64,000 nt of DNA from Chlorogloea sp. CCALA 695 (GCF_003003885.1 NZ_PVWN01000024.1:1-64000), one strand, 5' to 3'. Positions 28,912 through 37,760 are shown, counted from the stretch's first letter. The notes: a model not told the origin generated them from the sequence alone. Made by a program: numbers and translations.

Positions 28912-30799
28912 TCTCATTGCCTTTGAGAACTTTTATTTTATTCTTCCGCTCAAAGCCCATAATGTTGATGCTTGTATAGATGTCCTGCAAGAAGAAGCCC
29001 AGATAGTTGCTACTGGAACTAGCAAGCGCGAAATAAAACGGAAGCTTAAGGACGAGTACAAGGAACTTGAGAAAGAGTGCGATCATGGGCTTGAAGAGGC
29101 AGGATTAATTACACTTAAGCAAGTCAGAAAAGACAAAGCGATCGCAAATCTCGTCCTTAGTGGTCAAATTGCTCAAGACGATTTGAGTTCAACCAAAAAG
29201 AAATCAAAGCAAGATGATTTGGCAGAGCGCGAAGCTAGAATGCAGCGAATTCGGAAGGAAATCTGCGCTACCCCTGCTCCAGAGGAAGAATACGCTTGCC
29301 CAAAAAGCAAGCAAGAAACTTTAAATTCTCAGGCTCCCGCTTCTAAAGCTTTAGCCGGAAAATTAGCCCAATTAACTGACCCAATAGCAGCAGGAGAATG
29401 GCAAGATTCTTTGGATTGGCCGCTCGTTGCAGTTCATATGGCTGTCGGTCCCAATGGCAAGGTGTTAGCCTGGACACGCCCTAAGTTGTCTTTAGGCAAT
29501 CCCCCACAATATACTTTGTGGAATCCGGATACACACACATTTACCAATTCACCGCCCTTTGGACAACCTGGCGCTTTACTAACTGACATTTTCTGTGCCG
29601 GTCACGATTTTGCTCCAAGTGGCAAATTATTGGTGGCTGGAGGACACTCAACCGGCACGGCTGGTGATGGCTCACGAGATATTAACGTTTATGATTTCAT
29701 TACCAACACATGGAATTCATACCCCAATAAGATGAACTCAGGTCGCTGGTATCCTACCGTCACTTATAACGGGAGTGGAGAAGGAGTGATAGTTGGCGGA
29801 AGTATTACTGGGAGTACCTTGAACACAATTTCTCAAGTTTGGGAAGCTGGCGGCACTCAGAGTTTAAGAACTTTAAGTAGTGCGGTACTTGGCCTACCTG
29901 TCAACCCCTATGCTTGGAATTTTGTCGCTCCCAGTGGTAGAATTTTTAACTCTGGTCCCACTCAGACCACACGCGCCCTAGACACTACAGGAACTGGCAA
30001 ATGGAGTACGATATCTAACAGTAAATTCGGTAACCGCTATTATGGATCGTCACTAATGTACGGCGATGGTAAGGTATTAATTGTCGGTGGCAGTCATGAT
30101 AAGTATGGTCCACCTACTAAAACTTCTGAGGTTGTTGAACTGTTCACGTCTAGTAATTGGATACCTGTATTTCCTATGCAATTTGCGCGGCGACACCATA
30201 ACGCTACACTTTTGCCGGATGAAAAAGTACTTGTAACAGGTGGTACTAGTTCGGGCAGTTTCAATAATACTACTGGCGCTGTACTTGCTGCGGAGATGTG
30301 GGACCCACAAACAACGCAGTGGACAACAGTTGCTAGTATGAAAAAGCGGCGAACCTACCACTCGACGGCAGTATTGTTGCCAGATGGGCGGGTAGTTTTA
30401 GCAGGTGGAGGTCTACCAATAGGAAGTGGTGCAGCAGACGATCCCCTTACCAAACAAGGTAACTACGATGCAGAAATCTACTCGCCGCCCTATCTATTTA
30501 AGGGTACGCGCCCTGTAATTACTTCTGCTCCCGCAAATGTCAGTTACAATCAAACATTTACTATACAGACACCAGATGCAGCAAGTATCTCCAAAGTAAC
30601 GTGGATACGGCTCTCATCGACGACTCATCAGTTTAATGCAGGTCAGAGGATCAGCCGCTTAAACTTTACTCCTGCAGCAGGTGGCCTTTTCATTGAAACC
30701 CCGACAAAAATCAACTTGAATCCACCAGGCTATTATATGTTATTTATCTTAAATGGCGAAGGTGTACCCTCAGTAGCAAAAATTATCCAGATTACTTGA
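28871..30799 (+). CDS. galactose/glyoxal oxidase-like copper radical oxidase
   Basis: A 642-residue protein from the ATG at 28871; a TTG at 28850 belongs to a duplicated leader. It has a signal peptide (LLLTATTLIAF region), then a charged helical segment of about 130 residues (many Glu/Lys), then kelch-type propeller repeats and a C-terminal galactose-oxidase early-set (DUF1929) domain from PPYLFKGTRPVITSAP. Copper-radical residues can be matched: Cys in FCAGHDFAPSGKLLVAGG, Tyr in GRWYPT, Tyr-His in RTYHSTAVLLPDGRV and the C-terminal His in SSTTHQFN. Such enzymes oxidise alcohols or aldehydes to give hydrogen peroxide outside the cell. It stands alone, flanked by insertion-sequence relics, so horizontal gain is plausible. 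Confidence 0.78.
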   Translation: MNNKASRLLLTATTLIAFENFYFILPLKAHNVDACIDVLQEEAQIVATGTSKREIKRKLKDEYKELEKECDHGLEEAGLITLKQVRKDKAIANLVLSGQIAQDDLSSTKKKSKQDDLAEREARMQRIRKEICATPAPEEEYACPKSKQETLNSQAPASKALAGKLAQLTDPIAAGEWQDSLDWPLVAVHMAVGPNGKVLAWTRPKLSLGNPPQYTLWNPDTHTFTNSPPFGQPGALLTDIFCAGHDFAPSGKLLVAGGHSTGTAGDGSRDINVYDFITNTWNSYPNKMNSGRWYPTVTYNGSGEGVIVGGSITGSTLNTISQVWEAGGTQSLRTLSSAVLGLPVNPYAWNFVAPSGRIFNSGPTQTTRALDTTGTGKWSTISNSKFGNRYYGSSLMYGDGKVLIVGGSHDKYGPPTKTSEVVELFTSSNWIPVFPMQFARRHHNATLLPDEKVLVTGGTSSGSFNNTTGAVLAAEMWDPQTTQWTTVASMKKRRTYHSTAVLLPDGRVVLAGGGLPIGSGAADDPLTKQGNYDAEIYSPPYLFKGTRPVITSAPANVSYNQTFTIQTPDAASISKVTWIRLSSTTHQFNAGQRISRLNFTPAAGGLFIETPTKINLNPPGYYMLFILNGEGVPSVAKIIQIT

Positions 30800-30860
30800 G
30801 TTAGCTTACCTGTATGGTGGTCGCCGAGATACGTGCAGAAGGGGACACGTTGTAAAGTTG

Positions 30861-30877
30861 TAGGTTGTGTTGTAAAA
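30861..30877 (+). repeat. solo IS6-type terminal repeat
   Basis: AGGTTGTGTTGTAAAAAA here matches the outer end of the IS6 element at 27680-28543 (GGGTTGTGTTGTAAAAA on the reverse strand). No transposase fragment adjoins it. It is probably an end left behind by a deleted copy. Confidence 0.5.
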
Positions 30878-30917
30878 AAGGGTAGGGTAAAATAATGCCT
30901 GTACGAGAAAATCATTA

Positions 30918-31312
30918 GACCTCTTGCGTAAATCAGGAAGTGAGGGCAAGTTCAAAGTTAAGGATTGCTGCAATCAAGTTAAAGCGCAAGCCAAAGTGCT
31001 TACGACGGTTACGATAGCGCTCCGCTAAAATGCGGAAAATCTTTAGCCGTCGATTAACGTGTTCAGCCATCACCCGTAATTGAGCTAACAAACGGTTGTA
31101 TTGACGCTCGAACTTATCAAGCTTTGCTTTACGGGTTTTTTTGTTAGGGTGCAACTGCTTGAATGGAGTTTGGCAATGCCTTGATATCCCTTGTCAGCTA
31201 AACATAACTGCGACGGTAACATTGGTAATCGAACTTGTTTGAGCAAGCGAAAATCATGTACTCGTCCTTTGTCAAAAGCAGTACAAATAATTTGTCCTGA
31301 TATTCCTCTTCT
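30918..31312 (-). pseudogene. IS5-type transposase relic
   Basis: On the minus strand the C-terminal half of an IS5-family DDE transposase can be read: IICTAFDKGRVHDFRLLKQV and LCLADKGYQGIAKLHSSS in one frame, then, after a frameshift near 31155, EHVNRRLKIFRILAERYRNR with RKHFGLRFNLIAAI and a stop at 30933. The bases AGACCTCTTGC at 30918-30928 look like the outer end of such elements. The N-terminal half is missing, replaced at about 31306 by a sequence resembling the terminal repeat of the small element at 49383. Confidence 0.78.
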
Positions 31313-31460
31313 GTCACTTTCCGATGATTATGAATAAAAGAATTGAAAGAAAAAACTCTGGAAGGTTAGCAGGGCTATTTTTTCTGACCCGCCTGACAGT
31401 TTAGCTGCTCCTGACTCCTACAATCTCTACACACTCTTTACACTTATCCTTACATATTTT

Positions 31461-31839
31461 GCACTACCGGAATTGGCAGCTATTGCTGGTATTCATTTAC
31501 AAAGCGTGGGGAAAATCGAACGTGGGCTGACAGCAAAACTGAGTTCTTACAGTAAAAGTAGTTTAGCGAGTGCTTTGCAAGTTCCGGTGGAATATTTAGA
31601 GGCGGTCTGTCGTGGTACTCCGATTGTAATTCAACTCAAATTTTGTGCGCCGTGCTGGACTCCTGGAACGCCTCCAGATCCACTCTGGATGGAAGTGAGG
31701 GCTAAATAACTGCTTTCTGTGTGGTTCTGCGCTCCGAGATCGTTGTAGTCATTGTCAGGAAACGATTGCTTCTCTCAAGCATCGGTTCTGTCCTTTTTGT
31801 GGTGCTGCTTATAAGGCTGAATCTGATTTTCAAAGCTAG
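31461..31839 (+). pseudogene. HTH plus double zinc-ribbon protein, frameshifted and 5'-truncated
   Basis: The frame from 31461 encodes ELAAIAGIHLQSVGKIERGL, the end of an XRE-type helix-turn-helix, followed by LQVPVEYLEAVCRG. It stops at 31709. In the next frame, starting right after the stop, NCFLCGSALRDRCSHCQETI and RFCPFCGAAYKAESDF form two zinc ribbons of four CxxC knuckles, ending at 31839. One extra A near 31705 explains the break. The N-terminal part of the HTH is also lost. HTH fused to a double zinc ribbon is a known small regulator type; this copy is probably inactive unless frameshifting occurs. Confidence 0.65.
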
Positions 31840-31967
31840 TCTAGACAACGCTTAGAGGTCTATCTTGCAGGTTTTTACACGTATCCTGTAGCAATTCCGG
31901 CTTCAGTCTCTTCCTATTCCCAACTAAGCTGTGACAATTAGTGGGAGGTTGTTCACAAATTTCTAAC

Positions 31968-32180
31968 TTACTTCTTAGTCTTTAAACGACTATTCCACTT
32001 CAATGTTGCTTCATCCTCGGTTTTTGCTGCTGGACCTTGTGCGCCACACACGCAATAAACCACAAGTTCATAACAATCATTGCTGTCCTCAAATAGTGAT
32101 TCAACGATTTCCATCTCTGAGTCACCACAAAATGGACAGGGTAAAAAGTAATCTTTAGCTTCTATTATTTTGCTGTTCAC
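31968..32180 (-). CDS. Lar-like restriction alleviation / zinc-finger protein
   Basis: A 70-residue protein with LPCPFCGDSEMEIVES and YCVCGAQGPAAKTEDEATLK then WNSR. This is the layout of the Lar family (CPFCG knuckle, second CxCG knuckle, then A-x(n)-W-N-R), phage and plasmid proteins that lessen type I restriction. Family members occur singly in bacterial islands and their function outside Rac/lambda is unproven. It sits in a stretch of decayed mobile elements, which fits a mobile origin. Confidence 0.7.
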   Translation of the reverse strand: MNSKIIEAKDYFLPCPFCGDSEMEIVESLFEDSNDCYELVVYCVCGAQGPAAKTEDEATLKWNSRLKTKK

Positions 32181-32722
32181 GCTACGGGTAATTCAAACTG
32201 ACTAAGCAAGTATACAACGGAACAGAAAAAATTGATTGTTCTTCTTCCCTAAAAAATAAGCTTGAACAAACAGCGCACTCCCAAATAAATAATTTCGCGT
32301 TTTGAAGAGTGACTTCTATTTTAAAATCAGTGCCGACTATAACTGCTGCTTTGGTCTAATTTTCCCTGGCGAAACCCAATGGTAATGACTTTATTATAAT
32401 TATGCCTTCTCATAGTTTTCCTAACTAACTACAAAACTACGATGATAAGAGGAGTCAATGCCTTGGGCAGACAGGTACTTCTGCTTCTTCTGCTCATCAT
32501 GCCAGTCTCTGAGAACTTTGTATAACAATATTACAGTTTTTCAATTCTATTAATAAATGTTGCAGATACTTGATCCCGTTGCTAGGGTGTGTTTACCAAG
32601 TTACTTTTGTCAATGATTGTATTTAGGAGATATTCCTTTCATGCTCCGCTTCAATCTAGTTTTTTCCCAGCCTGACACTGGTTAGCAGTCCACTAATAAT
32701 AATGAGCAAGGAGGTTTTAGTC
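32181..32722. other. intergenic region
   Basis: No supported gene. A 37-codon minus-strand frame (stop at 32421-32423) reads plausibly (LRDWHDEQKKQKYLS) but has no start or homologue I recognise; it may be a gene remnant. The last 20 bases hold the ribosome binding site of the SDR gene. Confidence 0.35.
32708..32714 (+). promoter_or_regulatory. ribosome binding site deciding the SDR start
   Basis: AAGGAGG, a near-perfect anti-Shine-Dalgarno match, spaced 8 bases from the ATG at 32723. It argues against the in-frame ATG 21 bases upstream. Confidence 0.7.
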
Positions 32723-33547
32723 ATGGATATTCAAGGAAAGACAGCTTTAATTACTGGAGCCAGTCGTGGCATAGGAAAAGCGATCGCACTGGAATTAGCA
32801 GTTTCAGGAGTAAAACGCCTGTTATTGCTGGCACGGGATCAAGCTAAGTTAGCTGAAGTGGCAACTCTCGTTTGCGAGCTTGGCGTGGAAGTTGAGATTT
32901 TAGCTTTGGATTTGACAAAGCCTGTAGAAGTTAATACTGCGCTGGCACAAGCATGGCGAGATTATGGGCCAATTCATTTGCTTGTCAACTGTGCTGGAGT
33001 TGCACATCAAACTCCTTTCTTGCAATCTCAATTACCGCAAATGCAGGAAGAACTTGCCGTTAATTTAGTCGGGATGTACACTCTTACTCGTATAGTTGCC
33101 CGCCGTATGGCAAGACAAAGAGAAGGAAACATTGTTAACGTTTCTAGTCTAATGGGCAAGATTGCCGCGCCGACAATGGCTACTTATTCCGCCACTAAGT
33201 TTGCAATTTTAGGGTTTACCCAAGCTTTGCGTGGTGAATTAGCCGCACATAATATTCGGGTAACAGCTTTGTTACCATCTTTAACGGACACTGATATGGT
33301 GCGAGAATTAAAGTTATTTCGGTGGGTAGTACCGATGACTTCCAAACAAGTGGCAACTAGGCTAATTGCCGGATTGCGTAAAGACGAACCGGAAATTTTG
33401 GTGGGATGGCAAAGTCATCTAGCCGTATGGTTCAACCGTATTGCTCCCATGTTGGTGGAGAAAGTCTTACTAATGGCTGCGCCTTTATCTCAGGAAAGAC
33501 AAAAGCGTTATCAAAGACTTAGATACGCTAGAAACACCTCACACTAA
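32723..33547 (+). CDS. short-chain dehydrogenase/reductase
   Basis: The start is set at the ATG at 32723 because AAGGAGG (32708-32714) lies 8 bases before it; the earlier ATG at 32702 has no such site. The 274-residue product has the classical SDR pattern: TGASRGIGKAIALELA (cofactor glycine motif), NCAGVAH, a Ser in VNVSSLMG and YSATK (catalytic Tyr and Lys). Cofactor choice (an Arg after the glycine motif's Ser) hints at NADPH, as in classical fatty-acyl or ketoreductase types. A hydrophobic C-terminal segment follows (APMLVEKVLLMAAPL). Substrate unknown. It converges on the photolyase gene with 19 bases between them. Confidence 0.85.
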   Translation: MDIQGKTALITGASRGIGKAIALELAVSGVKRLLLLARDQAKLAEVATLVCELGVEVEILALDLTKPVEVNTALAQAWRDYGPIHLLVNCAGVAHQTPFLQSQLPQMQEELAVNLVGMYTLTRIVARRMARQREGNIVNVSSLMGKIAAPTMATYSATKFAILGFTQALRGELAAHNIRVTALLPSLTDTDMVRELKLFRWVVPMTSKQVATRLIAGLRKDEPEILVGWQSHLAVWFNRIAPMLVEKVLLMAAPLSQERQKRYQRLRYARNTSH

Positions 33548-33566
33548 GCTTTTTGTTAAAGGGGGT

Positions 33567-35186
33567 CTAATTCAAAACTTCCTTTAATAATTCACCAAGA
33601 TGATTCTGTTCTTGTTTGTACTGTTGGTATTGCTTGTCCTTATTCTCCCAATACTTATCTACAGTCTCACGCGCGATCGCTGCTTGCTCTAGCTCCACTC
33701 CCTGCTCGGTTAACAATCGCACTTTCACCCGCTTCCGCAAGTCTGAGACAATTTTGCCGTTAGTCTTTCGAGTCTGCGCCCAGTCTAGTATTGGCTCTGG
33801 GTATGGACTTTCGTTTAAATATGCTCCGTTGAGGATTTCTGACAAATTGTAGCCGCGCAGTTCTTCAACCCAGTGGTAAATAAACTTTAGATCGCCGTCT
33901 TTCTCCTCTAAATTTTTATTAGGATTGTAGATGCGGAAAGTATCTGACAAAGGATTTGTTACCCCTGCTTGCATCTGCCATTGCCAATTGTCTATTGCTA
34001 GATCACCATCGACTAAATACCTCATGTAATGCTCTGCGCCGTGATGCCAAGAAATGCCGCAGTTAATACATAAGAAAGTAGCGCACATCGCCCTCATTCT
34101 AAAGTTCATCCACCCCATTGTTTTGAGTTGTCGCATTGACGCATCAACCAAGGGGAAACCTGTTTGCCCTTCTTTCCAGGCAGTAAATAACTCCTGCTTT
34201 TCCTCATTTAATTCGGCTGGCGAATAATAATCATCAAACTCTGGATAACGGTTGATGTGTACTAATTCTGGGTGAAAATAAAGCCGTTGAGTAAAACTAT
34301 CGTGCCAGCGCAGGCGATCGCGGAATGCTTTGAGAGAAAACTGAGCTTTGGGGTTATTTGCTAATTCGGCGGCTTTAGCTTTGGTACTTTGGTAGACTTG
34401 GCGAACAGAGACAGTACCGAAAGTTAAGTGAGGCGATAAGTGGGATGTAGCACCCTGTTGAGTCAGCCAAGGACGCGATATTTTCCAATGATACCCATGA
34501 AAGCGGGAATCAAGAAACGAGTTTAAGGTAGCGATCGCCTGTGTCTCGCCGCCACTAAAATAGCTATTCTCTGTTCTCTTGAAAAGGTTTTGGGAGGCTG
34601 CTGCCTCCCCAAAACTTTCCGCTTCCCAAAATTGGCTATACTTTTGCTTCAACTCGCTGAAGGTAAGCTGAGGAATGTCTTGCTGCTGGGGCGTATTAAT
34701 GCGTTCTGCTGTTGGATGCAACGGTTGTCGTAAATAGGTGTAGCATTCCTCCATCCACTCATCGCGGCGGTTTTTATCAGTTTGCAAGAAGTTGTTTAGT
34801 CCTTGGTGGTAATCGAGATTGTGTTGGCGGTAAAAATCTATGATTTGGCAATCGCGCTCAATGCCATACTGCACCTGGACATCATGATTGAAAAACAGTT
34901 TAGGGCGATCGCCCTGTTTTAGTAATTGGCGTGTAAGCTCTTGAATTACACTAAGGCTATTACCTTCCAATAAATAGAGTTGACTTCCCCGCGCTTTAAG
35001 ATTAGCATCCAAGTTTTCCAGAGACTCAAATAAGAATTTAACTCTGGCTTTGCCCACTTCTGCTTGCCCGTAGAACCAGGGATCGATGATGAAGCAAGGC
35101 AAAACCTCCGCGTTATCGGCGGTAGATAAAGCAACTATTTCGTTGTCACTCAAACGTAAATCTCGACGGAACCAGAGGATGTGCAT
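33567..35186 (-). CDS. cryptochrome/photolyase family protein
   Basis: A 539-residue photolyase-fold protein. The N-terminal antenna-binding Rossmann domain starts MHILWFRRDLRLSDNEIVAL. The FAD domain contains WKISRPWLTQQGATSHLSPH, RLRWHDSFTQRLYF, GQTGFPLVDASMRQLKTMGW and DGDLAIDNWQWQMQAGVTNP. The order and the conserved Trp/Asp positions fit a class I-type CPD photolyase or closely related cryptochrome that repairs UV dimers with blue light. Some positions (RMRAMCATFLCINCGISWHH) differ from the best known CPD enzymes, so repair versus sensory role is open. Chromophore cannot be predicted. Confidence 0.83.
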   Translation of the reverse strand: MHILWFRRDLRLSDNEIVALSTADNAEVLPCFIIDPWFYGQAEVGKARVKFLFESLENLDANLKARGSQLYLLEGNSLSVIQELTRQLLKQGDRPKLFFNHDVQVQYGIERDCQIIDFYRQHNLDYHQGLNNFLQTDKNRRDEWMEECYTYLRQPLHPTAERINTPQQQDIPQLTFSELKQKYSQFWEAESFGEAAASQNLFKRTENSYFSGGETQAIATLNSFLDSRFHGYHWKISRPWLTQQGATSHLSPHLTFGTVSVRQVYQSTKAKAAELANNPKAQFSLKAFRDRLRWHDSFTQRLYFHPELVHINRYPEFDDYYSPAELNEEKQELFTAWKEGQTGFPLVDASMRQLKTMGWMNFRMRAMCATFLCINCGISWHHGAEHYMRYLVDGDLAIDNWQWQMQAGVTNPLSDTFRIYNPNKNLEEKDGDLKFIYHWVEELRGYNLSEILNGAYLNESPYPEPILDWAQTRKTNGKIVSDLRKRVKVRLLTEQGVELEQAAIARETVDKYWENKDKQYQQYKQEQNHLGELLKEVLN

Positions 35187-35709
35187 TTACCACCTGTACT
35201 ATTTTTGTACTACTATTCTAATTCTTTGCAGGCGATTGCCTACGGCACTGCTGGAAGCGATCGCATTTGAGGGGATTATTTCTGATTGGTACGCCAGTCT
35301 GCATCTACTGCTTCTAAGCAGGCTTGTAGTAGTTCAGAGTCAACTACTCGCGATCGCGCAATGCTACGAATATCTCGGTAAGCTTACTCAATGTCAAAGT
35401 AGCTGGATTTGTGTTCTTGAGTAATCCCTGAAAATCAGCAATCAGCTTGCCTGTAACAGTTCGATACCACTTTAGACACATTTGTGGACTATCTATTAAT
35501 CCCTTCACAAAATCTTCACTTAGTTTCTTTATACTTGCATATAATTACAAGCTATTTATTATGAAAATCCCTTCCAGAAGCAAAACCTAAGTTACACATA
35601 ACAGTTTTGAACTGTATCAGTTCAGCAGCTTAAAATAAGCATTGCAAACTTTCTCAATCTTTAACTATTATCCTTTTTTTTTAAATTTTTAGTGTAGGTA
35701 AGAAAAATC
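35187..35709. other. intergenic region with coding relic and promoter module
   Basis: Minus strand 35276-35383 reads AYRDIRSIARSRVVDSELLQ followed by ACLEAVDADWRTNQK and a stop, with an in-frame stop just before; this may be the tail of a dead gene of unknown family. The 3' half holds the 37-bp promoter module listed separately. Confidence 0.4.
35504..35540 (+). promoter_or_regulatory. PhoB-box-like direct repeat with -10 element (copy 1)
   Basis: TTCACAAAATCTTCAC is an 11-bp-period direct repeat of CTTCAC; TATACT (35529-35534) follows 10 bases after it. A segment of the same 37-bp length with about 35 identities occurs at 45807-45843 ahead of an OmpR-type regulator. The arrangement (two half-sites replacing the -35 box) is that of promoters activated by PhoB/OmpR-family regulators. 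It would drive the small gene at 35710 with a leader of about 160 bases. Confidence 0.55.
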
Positions 35710-36006
35710 ATGAGTAAGTCCTCAAGTTTAATTGAGCTTATAGATCAAGAGCTTGTAACCAAAACAGGTTTTTTCCTTAACCCCAAGACAGGAAGTGTTT
35801 GGGAACTGTCCATACAGGATGGAGAACTAATATTAAAAGTACCTAGGTATATCTTCCAAATTTCTCCCTCAAGTAAAAGTATATTTAGACCAGTGAATAC
35901 ATTAATCAACCTGGAAATTGAATTTGAGAAGTCAAATATGTTTGACTTTCTACATATGCACATTTACGCAAAAGGTATAAAAAGGGCTACTTTCTTCCTA
36001 GTTTAA
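35710..36006 (+). CDS. conserved-looking small protein of unknown function
   Basis: A 98-residue soluble protein, ATG start. It is rich in beta-type alternation, for example FFLNPKTGSVWELSIQDGEL and YIFQISPSSKSIFRPVNTLI, and ends in a basic and hydrophobic tail (KGIKRATFFLV). I do not recognise the family. Its importance comes from position: it lies behind a promoter module shared with a response regulator gene 10 kb away, suggesting two-component control. Confidence 0.55.
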   Translation: MSKSSSLIELIDQELVTKTGFFLNPKTGSVWELSIQDGELILKVPRYIFQISPSSKSIFRPVNTLINLEIEFEKSNMFDFLHMHIYAKGIKRATFFLV

Positions 36007-36092
36007 AAACCTGCGTGTAGTTAGGATAAATAACTTACGCCATCAGCTTATACAAAAGTGAATCAAATTGATAATCTCGGTTTTTAACAATT

Positions 36093-36785
36093 GTGCAAAA
36101 GTGTTTCCAACCTAGTCTAAATCAACTGATTTTCACATATCTCTTTAATAAAAAATGCGTACCGAGCAGTTGTACAATGTTCCCACTTTCACGCCCCCAG
36201 CGACCCAATAAGTTAGGTTCAAAGTTGGAGCAACAGCGATTATTTGAGCAGCCACAGTTGAATGTTGTTGAAAAACCGAATATTTCCAGTGACAGTCAAG
36301 AGCGTGTTGCCATTTTTATAGATGGCTCAAATTTGGTTTCGGCAACAACACACCTCAATATTAAAATTGATTACACTAAACTACTTCACTATTTAACCAA
36401 AAAGCGTAAGCTGCTTCGGGCTTATTTCTACACATCTGTTGATAGCACAAACAAAAGACAGCAGAGCTTTCTGCTCTGGATGCGGCGTAGTGGCTACCGT
36501 GTGGTTGCAAAAGAGCTAATTCAACATCCAGATGGTTCAAAAAAGGCGAATCTAGAAGTCGAGATAGCTATCGATATGCTGACCTTAGCAAAAGATTGCG
36601 ATACTTTTGTTCTCTTAAGTGGAGAGGAGGAGCTTACCTATGCTGTTAATGCTGTTTCTTACCAAGGAATCAGAGTTGAAGTGATCAGTTTAGGCTTAAC
36701 GAGTAGTGACAGCCTGCTCAGTGTTGCTGATTACTATAGCGACCTTAAAGAAATTAAACAAAACATTCAATTAACAGCAGATTAG
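36093..36785 (+). CDS. NYN-domain (LabA/DUF88-like) protein
   Basis: Up to 230 residues; the first start is a GTG and an ATG at 36177 (MFPLSRPQRP) would give 202 residues. The NYN domain spans about residues 71-225: VAIFIDGSNLV (first catalytic Asp), LLRAYFYTSVDS, a VEIAIDMLTLAKDCDT segment and FVLLSGEEELTYAV. NYN domains are PIN-like RNases, and cyanobacterial relatives include LabA of circadian output. Here the usual SGDxDF is SGEEEL, so acidic character is kept but Asp is lost; nuclease activity is uncertain. A minor promoter or the upstream gene's promoter may serve it. Confidence 0.78.
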   Translation: MQKCFQPSLNQLIFTYLFNKKCVPSSCTMFPLSRPQRPNKLGSKLEQQRLFEQPQLNVVEKPNISSDSQERVAIFIDGSNLVSATTHLNIKIDYTKLLHYLTKKRKLLRAYFYTSVDSTNKRQQSFLLWMRRSGYRVVAKELIQHPDGSKKANLEVEIAIDMLTLAKDCDTFVLLSGEEELTYAVNAVSYQGIRVEVISLGLTSSDSLLSVADYYSDLKEIKQNIQLTAD

Positions 36786-36887
36786 ATGATTAAACACCAG
36801 TCTCAGAAAATTAATAGATATTGCTGGAATAGAGGCAATGGTAAACAATAAATTGATTATTTATTAAACTATTTTTGGATGTAAAGA

Positions 36888-37139
36888 GTGAATCAGCAAG
36901 CCAGTACAACGAGGATACGACCTATGACTCCTTCAATATTACGTTACGTCTGGTCTGTGATTGAAGAAACTCATGCCAGTTTTCTTCTAAAACTTAGTGA
37001 TGTGGAACTGTTGGAACATTTACTGGTACAGCTTGCAGACAGCAAGCGGCTTAATGTTGAAGAACTCTGCAATGTTAAAGCTTACATCTATTCCAGAATT
37101 CCACTTATTCGTGAAGATGCCCAAGCACGTTTAGGGTAA
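36888..37139 (+). CDS. small protein of unknown function
   Basis: An 83-residue, mostly helical acidic protein that begins with a GTG preceded by GGATGTAAAGA. Segments ILRYVWSVIEETHASFLLKL and LLVQLADSKRLNVEELCNVK suggest two or three amphipathic helices. The composition and clean frame support a real gene. I recognise it only as a type of small conserved cyanobacterial protein; no function is known to me. Confidence 0.6.
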   Translation: MNQQASTTRIRPMTPSILRYVWSVIEETHASFLLKLSDVELLEHLLVQLADSKRLNVEELCNVKAYIYSRIPLIREDAQARLG

Positions 37140-37372
37140 AAGCGAAAAAAGTTAACCTATTTGTGCAAGTAAATTCAAAACTAAGTCCATCCATTACATT
37201 AACTGCTAATTTTAATAAGAGCGAACTTCTCATAAGTGCGATGATACTTTAAAGAGTAGTTATTTTCCAACGCGGACGAATCTTTATTGATGTGCAAAGG
37301 TTACTGCATAAAAAGGTGAGTAAGCCTTTTAAATGCTTGCGGCTGACATTATTTTTCTTATTTAGCAATGCT

Positions 37373-37480
37373 GGCGTTGCTGATTAGATGTATGAATTTT
37401 GGCAACGAGACGTTGCAACGCAACTACATTGGTTTTGAAATCACGCAAAATCATTTTCGCGCTCTAAATTTAGCAACGCC
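37373..37480. mobile_element. 108-bp MITE with 8-bp target duplication
   Basis: Terminal inverted repeats GGCGTTGCT (37373-37381) and AGCAACGCC (37472-37480) extend imperfectly inward for about 8 more bases (GATTAGAT versus AAATTTAG). The element is flanked on both sides by GCAATGCT (37365-37372 and 37481-37488), an exact 8-bp direct repeat as left by transposition. It encodes nothing. The parent transposase family is not identified. Confidence 0.65.
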
Positions 37481-37589
37481 GCAATGCTCAGAATAAGCTC
37501 AATTTAAAGGCACTCCTCGCTAGCAACATAAAACTTCATAGTTTTCAGGCATAAAGACATATAGCCTTCCCTAACTCACTTAGTTAATA

Positions 37590-37760
37590 TTGACCTCCTC
37601 CCCGGCATGAATGCACGGGGATTCCTAAGACTCACGGCTTAGGTTTCTGTTTCTTTCCGTTACCGGACTTTCGCAACTGCCCTTCAGACTCAAGCCCTTC
37701 AGGTCTTATATTCGCTCCACAGACTGACACGGCAAGCCCTGCCGCCAGAATATTCTTACT
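37590..37760 (-). ncRNA. predicted right-end (omega) guide RNA of TnpB
   Basis: In TnpB systems the RNA is made from the 3' end of tnpB and the right end, and its guide is the DNA just beyond the element. Here two hairpins are visible on the minus strand: CCTAAG...CTTAGG (37643-37624) overlapping the tnpB stop, and CCCCG...CGGGG (37620-37600). The scaffold should end at TCAA (37593-37590), and the guide would be read from 37589 downwards (TATTAACTAAGTGAG...). The 5' limit is a guess. Confidence 0.5.

Noticed and set aside
32421-32540. Short minus-strand frame reading LRDWHDEQKKQKYLS
   Set aside because: Only about 37 codons, no start signal or known family. Mentioned as a possible relic but not called.
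35276-35383. Minus-strand coding relic after the photolyase gene
   Set aside because: The 35-codon frame looks protein-like but no family could be named and a stop precedes it, so it is not given as a gene.
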